From: Cornus controversa
Lineage: Eukaryota; Streptophyta; Magnoliopsida; Cornales; Cornaceae
Direction: 5' to 3'
DNA: 64,000 nt
Assembly: GCA_026545225.1 (NCBI GenBank)
Contig: CM048852.1
Location: forward strand, 63,043,238 to 63,107,237
Shown piece by piece: positions 53,461 through 63,538 of this stretch. The notes under the pieces are model-generated. The model did not search any database. It was not told the origin of the DNA and worked only from the letters and a program-made list of their open reading frames with translations. Positions within the stretch are counted from its first letter, which is position 1. Each line of letters begins with the position of its first letter. A program made the position numbers and the translations under genes.

Positions 53461-54878
53461 AATTAAATTATCCTTAACTGATCAGGTTATCAAATCGGAT
53501 ATCCATTGGGTTATTAGATCGGATTATGGAATTTACGCATATGTGAAAGTACTCATGTACTAAAAATCTTACCGTGACAAATAAATGCAGTTTTTGAATC
53601 TTATCAAATTATCATCATTAGATGACTCCATTTTTGTAACACCAATTTTGTGAACGTAGCACCACTTTTGTGAATAGAGGTACTATTTTTGTGAATGCTA
53701 TTTTGACAAGAACGGTTAAAAATTTAGTTTTTTTTTTTTCATCACCGGTTGTTAAAATAATTAGAGTAGTTTGGGCACTTCAATAGAATAAAAAGTGTTT
53801 TTTGAAATCCACATCAATATTTTTGGACAATTATGTTTTTTGGAATTTCACAGCTTTGACTTCATGCATTTGTAAATTAGACTCCAAATGTCCATGTATT
53901 TGTAATTTTATCTATCCTAAAAATTATTTTCCCTGATCTTTTGATATTAATTTAATTTATTTTTTTTAAATAAAAAAAAAAATTCCTTTGCCGATCAAGT
54001 TATCAAATCGGACGTCCGTTTGTGTACATAGGCACCACTTTTGTATGTAGAGGTACCACCTTTTGTGAGTACTATTGTGTTAACTGCTGATCAAAATTTA
54101 GTATATTTTTTTTTTATTACTGGTTGGCAAAATTGTAAGATTTGGTTGGGTACTTGAATAAAATAAACAATATTTCTTCAAATCCTCATAAGCATTTTAG
54201 GACAATTTAATTTTTTGAAATTTCATGACATTCTCTTCATGTATTTGTAAATTTGACTCCAAAAGTCCATGTATTTGTAATTTAATCTATTTGAATAATT
54301 ATTTTTCCTTCCCCTTTGATATTAATTTATTTTATTTTATTTTTTTAAAAAAATATATATCCTTAACGGATTAGGTTATCAAGTCAAATATCCATTGGTT
54401 TATTAGACGGGATCAAAGAATTACCTTATGCATATATAATAGTACGCATTTACTACTAATCATTCAACGACAAGTAAATCTAATACGAGAATCTAATCAA
54501 ATTATCATCGTCAGATGACTTTATTTTTTTCATCACAATTTTTGGGCACGTCAGCAGCAGTGTTTTATGAATTGAGGTACCACTTCTTCTGAAAGCTATT
54601 TTATTAACTACTGATCAAAATTTAATTTTTTTTTTAACTTTTTTTTTGTATCACTGTCGTCAAAACAGTAAGAGTAGTTCGTGTAACTGATTAAAATAAA
54701 CAGTATTATTTGATATATACATCAACAATTTAGGTTAATTCATGTTTTTGAAATTTCATTACTTTAACTTCATGCTTTTGTAAATTTGACTCAAAAAGTC
54801 CATATATTTGTAATTTTTCCTATTCTAATCATTATTTGTCCTTCGCTTTTGATATCAATTTATTTTATTTTACTTTTT
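53461..54878 (+). repeat. Sat1 unit U38 (S type, 1418 bp, three-part mosaic)
   Basis: A is 53461-53967, short B 53968-54346 and C 54347-54878. It opens as U19 ('aattaaattatcc', 'atatccattggg'), becomes U21-like by 53780 ('cacttcaatag', 'cacagctttg', 'gtgagtactattg') and ends as U35 ('cacgtcagcagcag', 'ccttcgcttttg'). Confidence 0.9.
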
Positions 54879-56401
54879 AAATAAATTATCCTTAACTGAT
54901 CAGGTTATCAAATCGGATATCCGTTGGGTTATTAGATCGGATTATGGAATTTACGCATACGTGAAAGTACTCATGTTCTAAATACTTACAGTGACAAATA
55001 AATGCAGTTTTTGAATCTGATCAAATTATCATCATTAGATGACTCCATTTTTGTAACACCAATTTTGTGAACGTAGCACCACTTTTGTGAATAGAGGTAC
55101 TATTTTTGGGAATTCCATTTTGACAAGAACGGTTAAAAATTTAGTTTTTTTTTTTCATCATCAGTTGTTAAAATAATTAGAGTAGTTTGGGCACTTGAAT
55201 ACAATAAAAAGTGTTTTTTGAAATCCACTTCAATATTTTTTGACAATTATGTTTTTTGGAATTTCATGACTTTGACTTCTTGCATTTGTAAATTCGACTC
55301 CAAAAGTCCATGTATTTGTAATTTTCTATATCCTAAACATTATTTGCCCTAATCTTTTGATATTAATATAATTTTTTATTTTTTAAATAAAAAAAACTAT
55401 CCTTAGCCGATCAGGTTATCTAATCAGTTGTCCGTTTGGTTTTTGGATCAGATTACGGAATAACGTTTTGCATATATGAAAGTACTCATGTACTAGTAAT
55501 CTCTCAATGACAAGTAATCTAATTTGAAAATCTGATCAAATTATTATCATCGGATGACTCTAGTTTTTATTCACTATTTTTGTGTACGTAGGCACCACTT
55601 TTGTAAATAGTGGTACCACCTTTTGTGAAGACTATTTTGTTAACTGCTGATTGGCAAAATTATAAGATTTGGTTCAGAGCTTGAATAAAATAAACAATAT
55701 TTCTTCAAATCCACATAAGCATTTTAGGATAATTCTAGTTTTTGAAATTTCATGACATTCCCTTCATGTATTTGTAAATTAGACTCCAAAAGTCCTTGTA
55801 TATGAAATTTAATCTATTTGAATAATTATTTTTCCTTCCCCCTTGATATTAATTTATTTTATTTTATTTTAAAAAAATATATATATCCTTGGCCAATTAG
55901 GTTATCAAATCAAATATCCATTGGTTTATTAGAAGGGATCAAGGAATGACCTTATGCATATATAATAGTACGTATTTACTACTAATCATTCTACAACAAG
56001 TAAATCCAATACGAGAATCTAATCAAATTATCATCATCAGATGACTTTATTTTTTTCATCACAATTTTTGGGCACGTCGGCACCAGTGTTTTATGAATTG
56101 AGGTTCACTTCTTGTGAAAACTATTTTATTAATTACTGATCAAAATTTTGTTTTTTTAAAATTTTTTTTTGTATCACTGTCGTCAAAATAGTAAGAGTAG
56201 TTCGTGTAACTGAATAAAATAAACAGTATTATTTGATATCTACATCACCAATTTAGGTTCATTCATGTTTTTGAAATTTCATGACTTTGACTTCAAGCTT
56301 TTGTAAATTTGACTCAAAAAGTCCATATATTTGTAATTTTCCCAATTCTAATAATTATTTGCCCTTCTCTTTTGATATCAATTTATTTTATTTTACTTTT
56401 T
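54879..56401 (+). repeat. Sat1 unit U39 (L type with 36 bp B deletion, 1523 bp, chimeric)
   Basis: A is 54879-55384, B 55385-55870 and C 55871-56401. A begins as U22 ('catacgtg', 'tttttgggaattcc') and from about 55320 becomes U34/U14 type ('ttttctatatcctaaac'). B carries 'ctgctgattggcaaaat' like the T units but keeps the rest of B and all of C, so it represents the state before the T deletion. Confidence 0.92.
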
Positions 56402-57774
56402 AAATAAATTATCCTTAGCTCATCAGGTTATCAAATCGGATATTATCAGATCGAATTATGAAATTTACGCATATATGAAAGTACTCATGTACTAAAAATT
56501 TTACAGTCACAAATAAATGCAGTTTTTGAATCGGATCAAATTATCATCATTAGATGACTCCATTTTTGTAACACCAATTTTGTGAACGTAGCACCACTTT
56601 TGTCAATAGAGGTACTATTTTTGTGAATGCTATTTTGACAAGAACGGTTAAAAATTTAGTTTTTATTTCTTCATCACCGGTTGTTAAAATAATTAGAGTA
56701 GTTTGGGCACTTGAATACAATAAAAAGTGTTTTTTGAAATCCACTTCAATATTTTTGGACAATTATGTTTTTTGGAATTTCATGACTTTGACTTCATGCA
56801 TTTGTAAATTTGACTCCAAAAGTCCATGTATTTGTAATTTTATCGATCCTAATAATTATTTGCCCTAATCTTTTGATATTAATTTAATTTTTTTAATTTT
56901 TAAATAGAAAAAACTATCTTTAGCCGATCAGGTTATCAAATCGGATATCTGTTTGGTTTTTGGATCAGATTACAGAATAACGTTATGCATATATGAAAGT
57001 ACTCATGTACTAGTAATCTCTCAATGACAAGTAATGTAATGTGAAAATCTGATCAAATTACTATCATCAGATGACTCTAGTTTTTCTTCACTATTTTTGT
57101 GTACGTAGGCACCACTTTTGTAAATAGAGGTACCACCTTTTGTGAAGACTATTTTGTTAACTGCTGATCAAAATTTAGTATTTTTTTTTATTACTGGTTG
57201 TCAAAATTGTAAGATTTGGTTGGGTACGTGAATAAAATAAACAATATTTCTTTAAATCCACATAGGCATTTTAGGACAATTCAATTTTTTGAAATTTCAT
57301 GACATTCTCTTCATGTATTTGTAAATTAGACTCCACTAGTCCATGTATTTGATATTTAATCTATTTGAATAATTATTTTTCCTTCCCCTTTGATATTAAT
57401 TAATTTTATTTTATTTTTAAAAAAAATATATATCCTTGGCCGAATAGGTTATCAAATGAAATATCCATTGGTTTATTAGAAGGGATCATGGAATGACCTT
57501 ATGTATATATAATAGTACGCATTTACTACTAATCATTCAACGACAAGTAAATCCAATATGAGAATGTAATCAAATTATCATCATCAGATGACTTTATTTT
57601 TTCATCACAATTTTTCGGCACGTCGGCACCAGTGTTTTATGAATTAAGGCACCACTTCTTGTGAAAACTATTTTATTAACTACTGATCAAAATTTAATTT
57701 TTTTTAACTTTTTTTTTGTATCACTGTCGTCAAAACAGTAAGAGTAGTTCGTGTAATTGATTAAAATAAACAGT
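56402..57774 (+). repeat. Sat1 unit U40 (terminal, L type, C truncated)
   Basis: A is 56402-56901 with a roughly 9 bp net loss around 56441 ('ggatattatcagatcg'). Full B is 56902-57418. C starts at 57419 and is cut after 'aaataaacagt' at 57774. B retains 'caaatcggatatctgtttgg', closer to the A version than other B copies. The unit has many private changes, as expected at an array edge. Confidence 0.9.
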
Positions 57775-58269
57775 GCCACATAGAGTATTTGAGATTTTTT
57801 TTGAAAATGATGATTTATGAATGTAAAAACATAGTTTATTATAAATTATATATTCGTTAAACAAATGATTGTTTATGCTACATATTTGACAATTAATTGT
57901 AGAGTTGTGGTAATAAATTATTATTTGTGTTACATAGATCATAATTCATAATAAATTATTATTTATGCATAGTTTATTATTAATTTCATAGTTTTTAAAT
58001 AAATTATTATTTATGCAACATAGTTTATTATTAATTTCAAAGTTTGTTAAATAAATTTTTATTTATGCTACATAGTTTATTATGAATTTCAAAGTTTGTT
58101 AAATAAATTATTATTTATGCTACATCGTTTATTAGTAATTAGATATTTGTTGAAAAAATTATTATTTTTGCTAAATTGTTTATTATTAATTACATTGTTT
58201 TGTTAAATAAATTATTATTTATGCTACACAATTTATTATTAAATATATATTTGTCAAAAGTTTTGTTAA

Positions 58270-58370
58270 TTATTTTTGTAAGTTTATTGTATCTGGTATA
58301 ATTAAATAATGTAATAGATACTTATTCATGAATGTATATCATAATATCACTAAATTTTTAAAAAAATGTT
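58270..58370 (+). repeat. Sat2 spacer element, copy 1
   Basis: It contains 'ttgtaagtttattgtat', 'ataattaaataatgtaa' and 'cttattcatgaatgtatatc'. It does not follow the 52 bp monomer pattern and is the most divergent copy. Confidence 0.7.
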
Positions 58371-58730
58371 TGTTAAATAGATGATAATTTATGTCGCATA
58401 GTTTAATATTTATTTCATAGTTTATTAAATAAATTATTATTTAAGTTACATAGTTTTTAATTCATAAAAAATTATTATTTACGCTACGTAGTATGTTAAA
58501 TAAATTATAAATTTTTTTCAATAAATAGTTATTTATGCTTCCTAGTTTATTATTATTTTCTTAATTTGCTAAATAAATTACTATTTTTGTAACATAGTTT
58601 TTTGTTAATTACATTTTTTGTTAAATAAATTAATTTTTATGCTACATAGTTTATTATGAATTATATTTTTGTTAAATAAATTACAATTTATGATACATAC
58701 TATATGTTTATTAAAAGTTACATTAATCAT

Positions 58731-58860
58731 TATTGTAAGTTTATTTTATACTGTATAATTAAATAATGTAAAAGATACTTTTTCTGGAATTTATATCAAA
58801 TTATCTATCAATGTACAAAAGTTTATTTACTACAAAGTTTGTTAAAAAAAAATATAATAT
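58731..58860 (+). repeat. Sat2 spacer element, copy 2
   Basis: It contains 'tattgtaagtttattttata', 'ataattaaataatgtaaaag' and 'tatcaaattatctatca', and directly precedes block 2. Confidence 0.75.
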
Positions 58861-58862
58861 AT

Positions 58863-59733
58863 GCCACATAGAGTATTTGAGATTTTTTTTGAAAATGATT
58901 ATTTATGAATGTAAAAACATAGTTTATTGTAAATTATATATTCGTTAAACAAATGATTGTTTATGCTACATATTTGACAATTAATTGTAGAGTTGGGATA
59001 ATAAATTATTATTTGTGTCACATAGATCATAATTCATAATAAATTATTATTTATGCTACATAGTTTATTATTAATTTCATAGTTTTTAAATAAATTATTA
59101 TTTATGCAACATAGTTTATTATTAATTTCAAAGTTTGTTAAATAAATTATTTTTTATGCTACATAGTTTATTATTAAATTCAAAGTTTGTTAAATAAATT
59201 ATTATTTATGCTACATTGTTTATTAGTAATTAGATATTTGTTGAAAAAATTATTATTATTAAATATATATTTGTCAGATAAATTAACATTTATACTACAT
59301 AGTTTATTATCAATAATATTTTTGTTAAATAAATTAGTATTTATGGTACATACTTTATTCGAAGTATGTTAAATAAATTATAATTTTTTTCAATAAATAG
59401 TTATTTATGCTTCCTAGTTTATTATTAGTTTCTTAATTTGCTAAATAAATTACTATTTCTGTAACATAGTTTTTTATTAATTACATTTTTTGTTAGATAA
59501 ATTAATTTTTATGCTACATAGTTTATCATCAATTATATTTAATTAACAATAAATTACAATTTATGATACATACTATATGTTTTTTCAAAATTTACATTAA
59601 TAATTATTGTTAGTTTTTTTTATATTGTATAATTTAATAATGTAAAAGAAACTTATTCATGAATTTATATCAAATTGTCTATCAAGGTAAAAAAATATAT
59701 TAGTTACAAAGTTTGTTAAAAAAAATTTTATAT
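58863..59733 (+). repeat. Sat2 block 2 (about 871 bp)
   Basis: The first 300 bp closely match block 1. Later monomers match the second half of block 1 ('gcttcctagtttattatta') with some monomers lost. It ends with a spacer element. Confidence 0.85.
59607..59730 (+). repeat. Sat2 spacer element, copy 3
   Basis: It contains 'attgttagttttttttatat', 'aatgtaaaagaaacttattc' and 'tatcaaattgtctatcaagg', and directly precedes block 3. Confidence 0.75.
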
Positions 59734-60080
59734 ATGCTATATAGAATATTTGGAATTTGTTTAGTAAATGATTATTTATGAATGTAAAAACATAGTTTGT
59801 TATGAATTATATATTCGTTAAACAAATGATTATTTATGCTACATATTTGAAAATTAATTTCAGAGTTGGGATAATAGATTATTATTTGTGTTACATTGGT
59901 TATAATTCATAATAAATTATTATTTATGTTACATAGGTTGTTATTAATTTCATATTTTGTTAAATATATTATTATTTATGCAACATAGTTCATTATTAAT
60001 TTCATAGTTTGTTAGATAAACTATAATTTATGCTACATAGTTTATTAGTAATTAGATATTTATTAATAAAATTATTATAT
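59734..60080 (+). repeat. Sat2 block 3 (about 347 bp, short)
   Basis: It starts 'gctatatagaatatttgg' and carries the leader 'tatattcgttaaacaaatga', then about four monomers, without a spacer element. Confidence 0.8.
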
Positions 60081-60430
60081 ATGTTACATAGAGTATTTGC
60101 AATTTGTTTAGTAAATGATTATTTAAGAATGTAAAAACCTAGGTTATTATAAATTATATATTCGTTAAACAAATGATTATTTATGTTACATATTTGAAAA
60201 TTAATTGTAGAATTGGGATAATAAATTATTATTTGGGTTACATAGGTTATAATTTATAATAAATTATTATTTATGTTACATAGTTTGTTATTAATTTCAT
60301 ATTTTGTTAAATATATTATTATTTATGCTAGATAGTTCATTATTAATTTCATAGTTTGTTAAATAAATTATAATTTATGTTAAATAGTTTATTAGTAATT
60401 AGATATTTATTAAAAAAAAATTTATATATA
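60081..60430 (+). repeat. Sat2 block 4 (about 350 bp, tandem copy of block 3)
   Basis: It has the same order of segments as block 3 ('ttaaatatattattatttat', 'agatatttatta') and nearly the same length, so blocks 3 and 4 are a local tandem duplication. Confidence 0.8.
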
Positions 60431-61421
60431 TACTACATAGAGTATTTGAAATTTGTTTAATAAATGATAATTTATGATTGTAAAAACATAACTAATTATA
60501 AATTATATATTCATTAAATAAATGATTATTTATGTTATATATTAGAAAATTAATTACAGAGTTTAATTATAAATTATTATTTGTGTTACATAGGTCCTAA
60601 TTCATAATAAATTATTATTTATGCTACATAGTTTATTATTAATTTCATAGTTTGTTAAATAAATTATTATTTATGCAACATAGGTCATTTTTAATTTCAT
60701 GGTTTGTTAAATAAATTATTATTTACGCTACATATTTTAATATTAATTACATAGTGTTTTAAATAAATTATTATTTGTACTTCACATTTTATTATTAATT
60801 ATAATTTGTCAAATAAATTAATATTTATACAACATAGCTTATTATCAATTATATTTTTGTCACATAAATTACTATTTATGGTACATAATCTATTTTTATT
60901 AAAATTTTCATTATTTATCAATTTAAAAAATGTTTTTTTAATAAATGATTATTTATGCCCCATAGTTGAATATTTTCTACATAGTTTATTAAATAAATTA
61001 TTATTTATGTTACATAGTTTACAATTCATAATAAATTATTATTTAGACTACATTGTAAGTTGAATAAATTATAATTTTTTTTTGATAAATAGTTATTTAT
61101 GCTACCTAGTTTATAATTAGTTCCATAATTTATTAAATAAATTACTATTTAGGCAACATAGTTTTTTATAAATTACATTGTCTGATAAATAAATTATTAT
61201 ATAAGCTACATAGTTTATAATTGATTATATTTTTCTTAAATAAATTACTATTTATGATATATACTATATGTTTTTTAAAATTAGCATTAATCATTATAGT
61301 AAGTTTATTTTATATTGTATAATTAAATAATGTGAAAGCTACTTATTCATGAATTTATATCAAATTATCTATCCATTTAAAAAAATATACTAGTTACAAG
61401 TTTCTTAAAAAAATAATTATA
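60431..61421 (+). repeat. Sat2 block 5 (about 991 bp)
   Basis: The leader is 'ctacatagagtatttgaaat', followed by about fifteen diverged monomers and a terminal spacer element (61296-61412). It is longer than blocks 3 and 4 and comparable to blocks 1 and 2. Confidence 0.8.
61296..61412 (+). repeat. Sat2 spacer element, copy 4
   Basis: It contains 'atagtaagtttattttatat', 'aataatgtgaaagctactta' and 'tatcaaattatctatcc', and directly precedes the last partial block of the left arm. Confidence 0.75.
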
Positions 61422-61500
61422 TATGCTACATAGAGTATTTGGAATTTGTTTAGTAAATTGTTATTTATGAATGTAAAAACATAATTTCTTATGAATTATA
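61422..61500 (+). repeat. Sat2 block 6 (truncated at the orientation switch)
   Basis: Only the leader ('gctacatagagtatttgg', 'gaatgtaaaaacata') survives, ending in 'ttatgaattata', where the opposite orientation begins. Confidence 0.8.
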
Positions 61501-62920
61501 AACTATGTAACTCAAATACTAATTTATTAAAAAAACTATGTAATTAACAAGAAACTATGTAGCATAAATAATAAATTATTATCAAATATCAACTACGTAT
61601 CATAAATAATAATTTGCTTAAGAAACAATGTATTTAATAATGATATATGTTGCATAAATAATAATTTATATAACAAACATATAACTAATAATATATACTA
61701 TGTAAGATAAATATTAATTTATTTATAAAAACCATGTAACAAGTAATAAACTATTGTCCATGAATAATAATTTATTTAACAAATATCTAGTAAACTATCT
61801 AACAAGAATAATATTTTTTTTAACAAATATTTTATTAATAATGACTATATAGCATAAATTATAATTTATTCAACAAATATCTAAATAAAAATAAATTATG
61901 TAGCATAGTTAATAATTTACTCAACTAACACCTAATTAATAATAAATTATGTAGCACAAATAATAATTTATTTAACTCGAAATCAACTATGTAAAATAAG
62001 AAACAATTTACTTAACTAACTATGCAACAAATAAGGAATTATGTACCATAAATAATAATTTATTTAACAAAATATATAATTAAAATTAAACTATGTGCAT
62101 AGATAATAATTTATTATCCATTATAAACTCTATAACATAAATAATAATTTAGTAAACAAACTATTTAATGAACATGTAAATATGTAGCCTAAATAATAAA
62201 TTTATCATTAAATATCAACCATGTATCATAAATAATAATTTACTTAAGGACAATGTATTTAATAATGAAATATGTTGAATAAATAATAATTTATATAACA
62301 AATATATAATTAATAAAAAACTATGTAATTTGTAATAAACCGTTGTGCATGAAGAATAATTTATTTAACAAATATCAAGTAAAATACGCATCATAAATAA
62401 TAATTTATTTAAAAAATATTTTATTAATAATTACTATATCTCATAAATAACAATTTACTCAACAAATATTTAACTAATAATAAATTATAAGGCATAATTA
62501 ATAATTTATTTACAAACACCTTATTAATAATAAAATATGCAACATAAATAATAATTTATATAATTAAGAATGTATCTAATAATGAATTATGTAGCATAAA
62601 TAAAAATTTCTTCAACAAATATCTAATTAATATTGAACTATGTAGCATGAATAATAATTTATTTTAAAAAGCAATTGAACTAATAATAAAATATGTAGAA
62701 TGAATAATAATTTATTCAACAAATATCTAAGAAACTAGGTATTAAAACAATAATTTATTTAATTAATAAACAATTTAATTCAAAACAAACTATGTGGCAT
62801 AAGAAACAATTTAATTAACTAACTATAAAACAAATAATGAATTATGTAACATAAATAATAATTTATTTAACAAACTATATAATTATTAAAAAAGTATGTG
62901 TATAAATAATAATTTATTAT
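61493..62920 (-). repeat. Sat2 right-arm block a (1428 bp, two sub-blocks)
   Basis: It starts 'gaattataaactatgtaac'. A diverged restart near 62122 ('attataaactctataacata') splits it into sub-blocks of about 630 and 800 bp, with parallel landmarks 'atcaactacgtatcataa' and 'atcaaccatgtatcataa'. Confidence 0.8.
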
Positions 62921-63538
62921 GAATTATAAACTATGTAACTCAAATAAAAATTTATTAAACAAACTATGTAATTAACAAGAAACTATGTAGCATAAATAAT
63001 AAATTATTATCAAATATCAACTACGTATCATAAATAATAATTTGCTTAAGAAACAATGTATTTAATAATGATATATGTTGCATAAATAATAATTTATATA
63101 ACAAACATATAACTAATAATATATACTATGTAAGATAAATATTAATTTATTTATAAAAACCATGTAACAAGTAATAAACTATTGTCCATGAATAATAATT
63201 TATTTAACAAATATCTAGTAAACTATCTAACAAGAATAATAATTTTTTTAACAAATATTTTATTAATAATGACTATATAGCATAAATTACAATTTATTCA
63301 ACAAATATCTAAATAAAAATAAATTATGTAGCTTAGTTAATAATTTACTCAACTAACACCTAATTAATAATAAATTATGCAGCACAAATAATTTAACTCG
63401 AAATCAACTATGTAAAATAAGAAACAATTTACTTAACTAACTATGCAACAAATAAGGAATTATGTAACAAAAATAATAATTTATTTAACAAACTATATAA
63501 TTATTAACAAAGTATGTGTATAAATAATAATTTATTTT
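62921..63538 (-). repeat. Sat2 right-arm block b (618 bp)
   Basis: The first 470 bp are nearly the same as block a. It then passes 'aaatcaactatgtaaaata' and ends with 'aagtatgtgtataaataat', which matches the end of block a, so about 810 bp of block a has no equivalent here. Confidence 0.85.

Larger units (their letters stand above)
1..57774 (+). repeat. Sat1 satellite array (A-B-C trimer units, about 41 head-to-tail copies)
   Basis: The start of monomer A ('aaataaattatccttag', sometimes 'aattaaattatcc' or 'tatgcttag') recurs every 1385-1556 bp, apart from two 930 bp units and one partial unit. Each unit holds three related monomers of about 505, 516 (350-380 when deleted) and 530 bp. All three share 'gatta/gatcaggttatcaaatc', 'tgatcaaa', 'agatgact', 'gaaatttcatgac' and 'tccatgtatttgtaa' blocks in the same order, so the trimer arose from one ancestral monomer of about 520 bp. 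The whole stretch contains no gene: open frames are short, most are lost between copies through changes in T-run length, and no protein family is recognisable. The sequence is A+T-rich with many T runs of 7-12. Heterochromatic or centromere-proximal location is inference. I do not recognise the family by name. Confidence 0.97.
30995..57774 (+). repeat. Super-repeat copy R2, continuing to the array edge
   Basis: U22-U38 mirror U3-U21 with these differences: an added pair (U27-U28), and no equivalents of U11, U16 or one of the two L-S pairs U18-U19/U20-U21. U39 begins a further copy as a U22-type monomer A but switches to U34-type sequence, and U40 is the divergent terminal unit. Offsets from R1 are 26879 (U3/U22 to U7/U26), 29675 (U8/U29 and U9/U30), 28270 (U12/U32 to U15/U35) and 26853 (U17/U36, U18/U37). 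Confidence 0.87.
57775..58862 (+). repeat. Sat2 block 1 (1088 bp)
   Basis: It begins with 'gccacatagagtatttgag', immediately after the Sat1 junction, and includes two spacer elements (near 58270 and 58731). 'gccacatagag' recurs at 58863 to open the next block. Confidence 0.85.
57775..61500 (+). repeat. Sat2 left arm (about 52 bp monomer, forward orientation)
   Basis: The core 'aaataaattattatttatgc' then 'tacatagtttattattaatt' and 'catagtttgtt' repeats with a spacing of 52 bp, for example at 58021, 58073 and 58125. Monomers are diverged and grouped into blocks of about 1088, 871, 347, 350 and 991 bp, each starting with 'acatagagtatttg'. The arm has no gene. Leucine-rich open frames at 59187-59372 and 60806-61063 are translations of the repeat. 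Confidence 0.93.

Noticed and set aside
56623-56868. Plus-strand 81-residue open frame in U40
   Set aside because: It is the opposite strand of the repeat-derived frame in monomer A and is unique to this divergent terminal copy. There is no family resemblance.
1-57774. CRISPR-like or phage-like regular repeat
   Set aside because: The repeat units are 0.5-1.5 kb with no unique spacers, and there are no associated protein genes.
57730-57942. Minus-strand 70-residue open frame across the Sat1/Sat2 junction
   Set aside because: It is half in each satellite, so it exists only by chance at this joint.
59187-59372. Plus-strand leucine-rich frames here and at 60806-61063, with a recurring NKL-FM-HSL pattern that looks like a membrane peptide repeat
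   Set aside because: The pattern is the translation of diverged 52 bp monomers; hydrophobic residues follow from T-rich codons. No start context or conservation supports translation.
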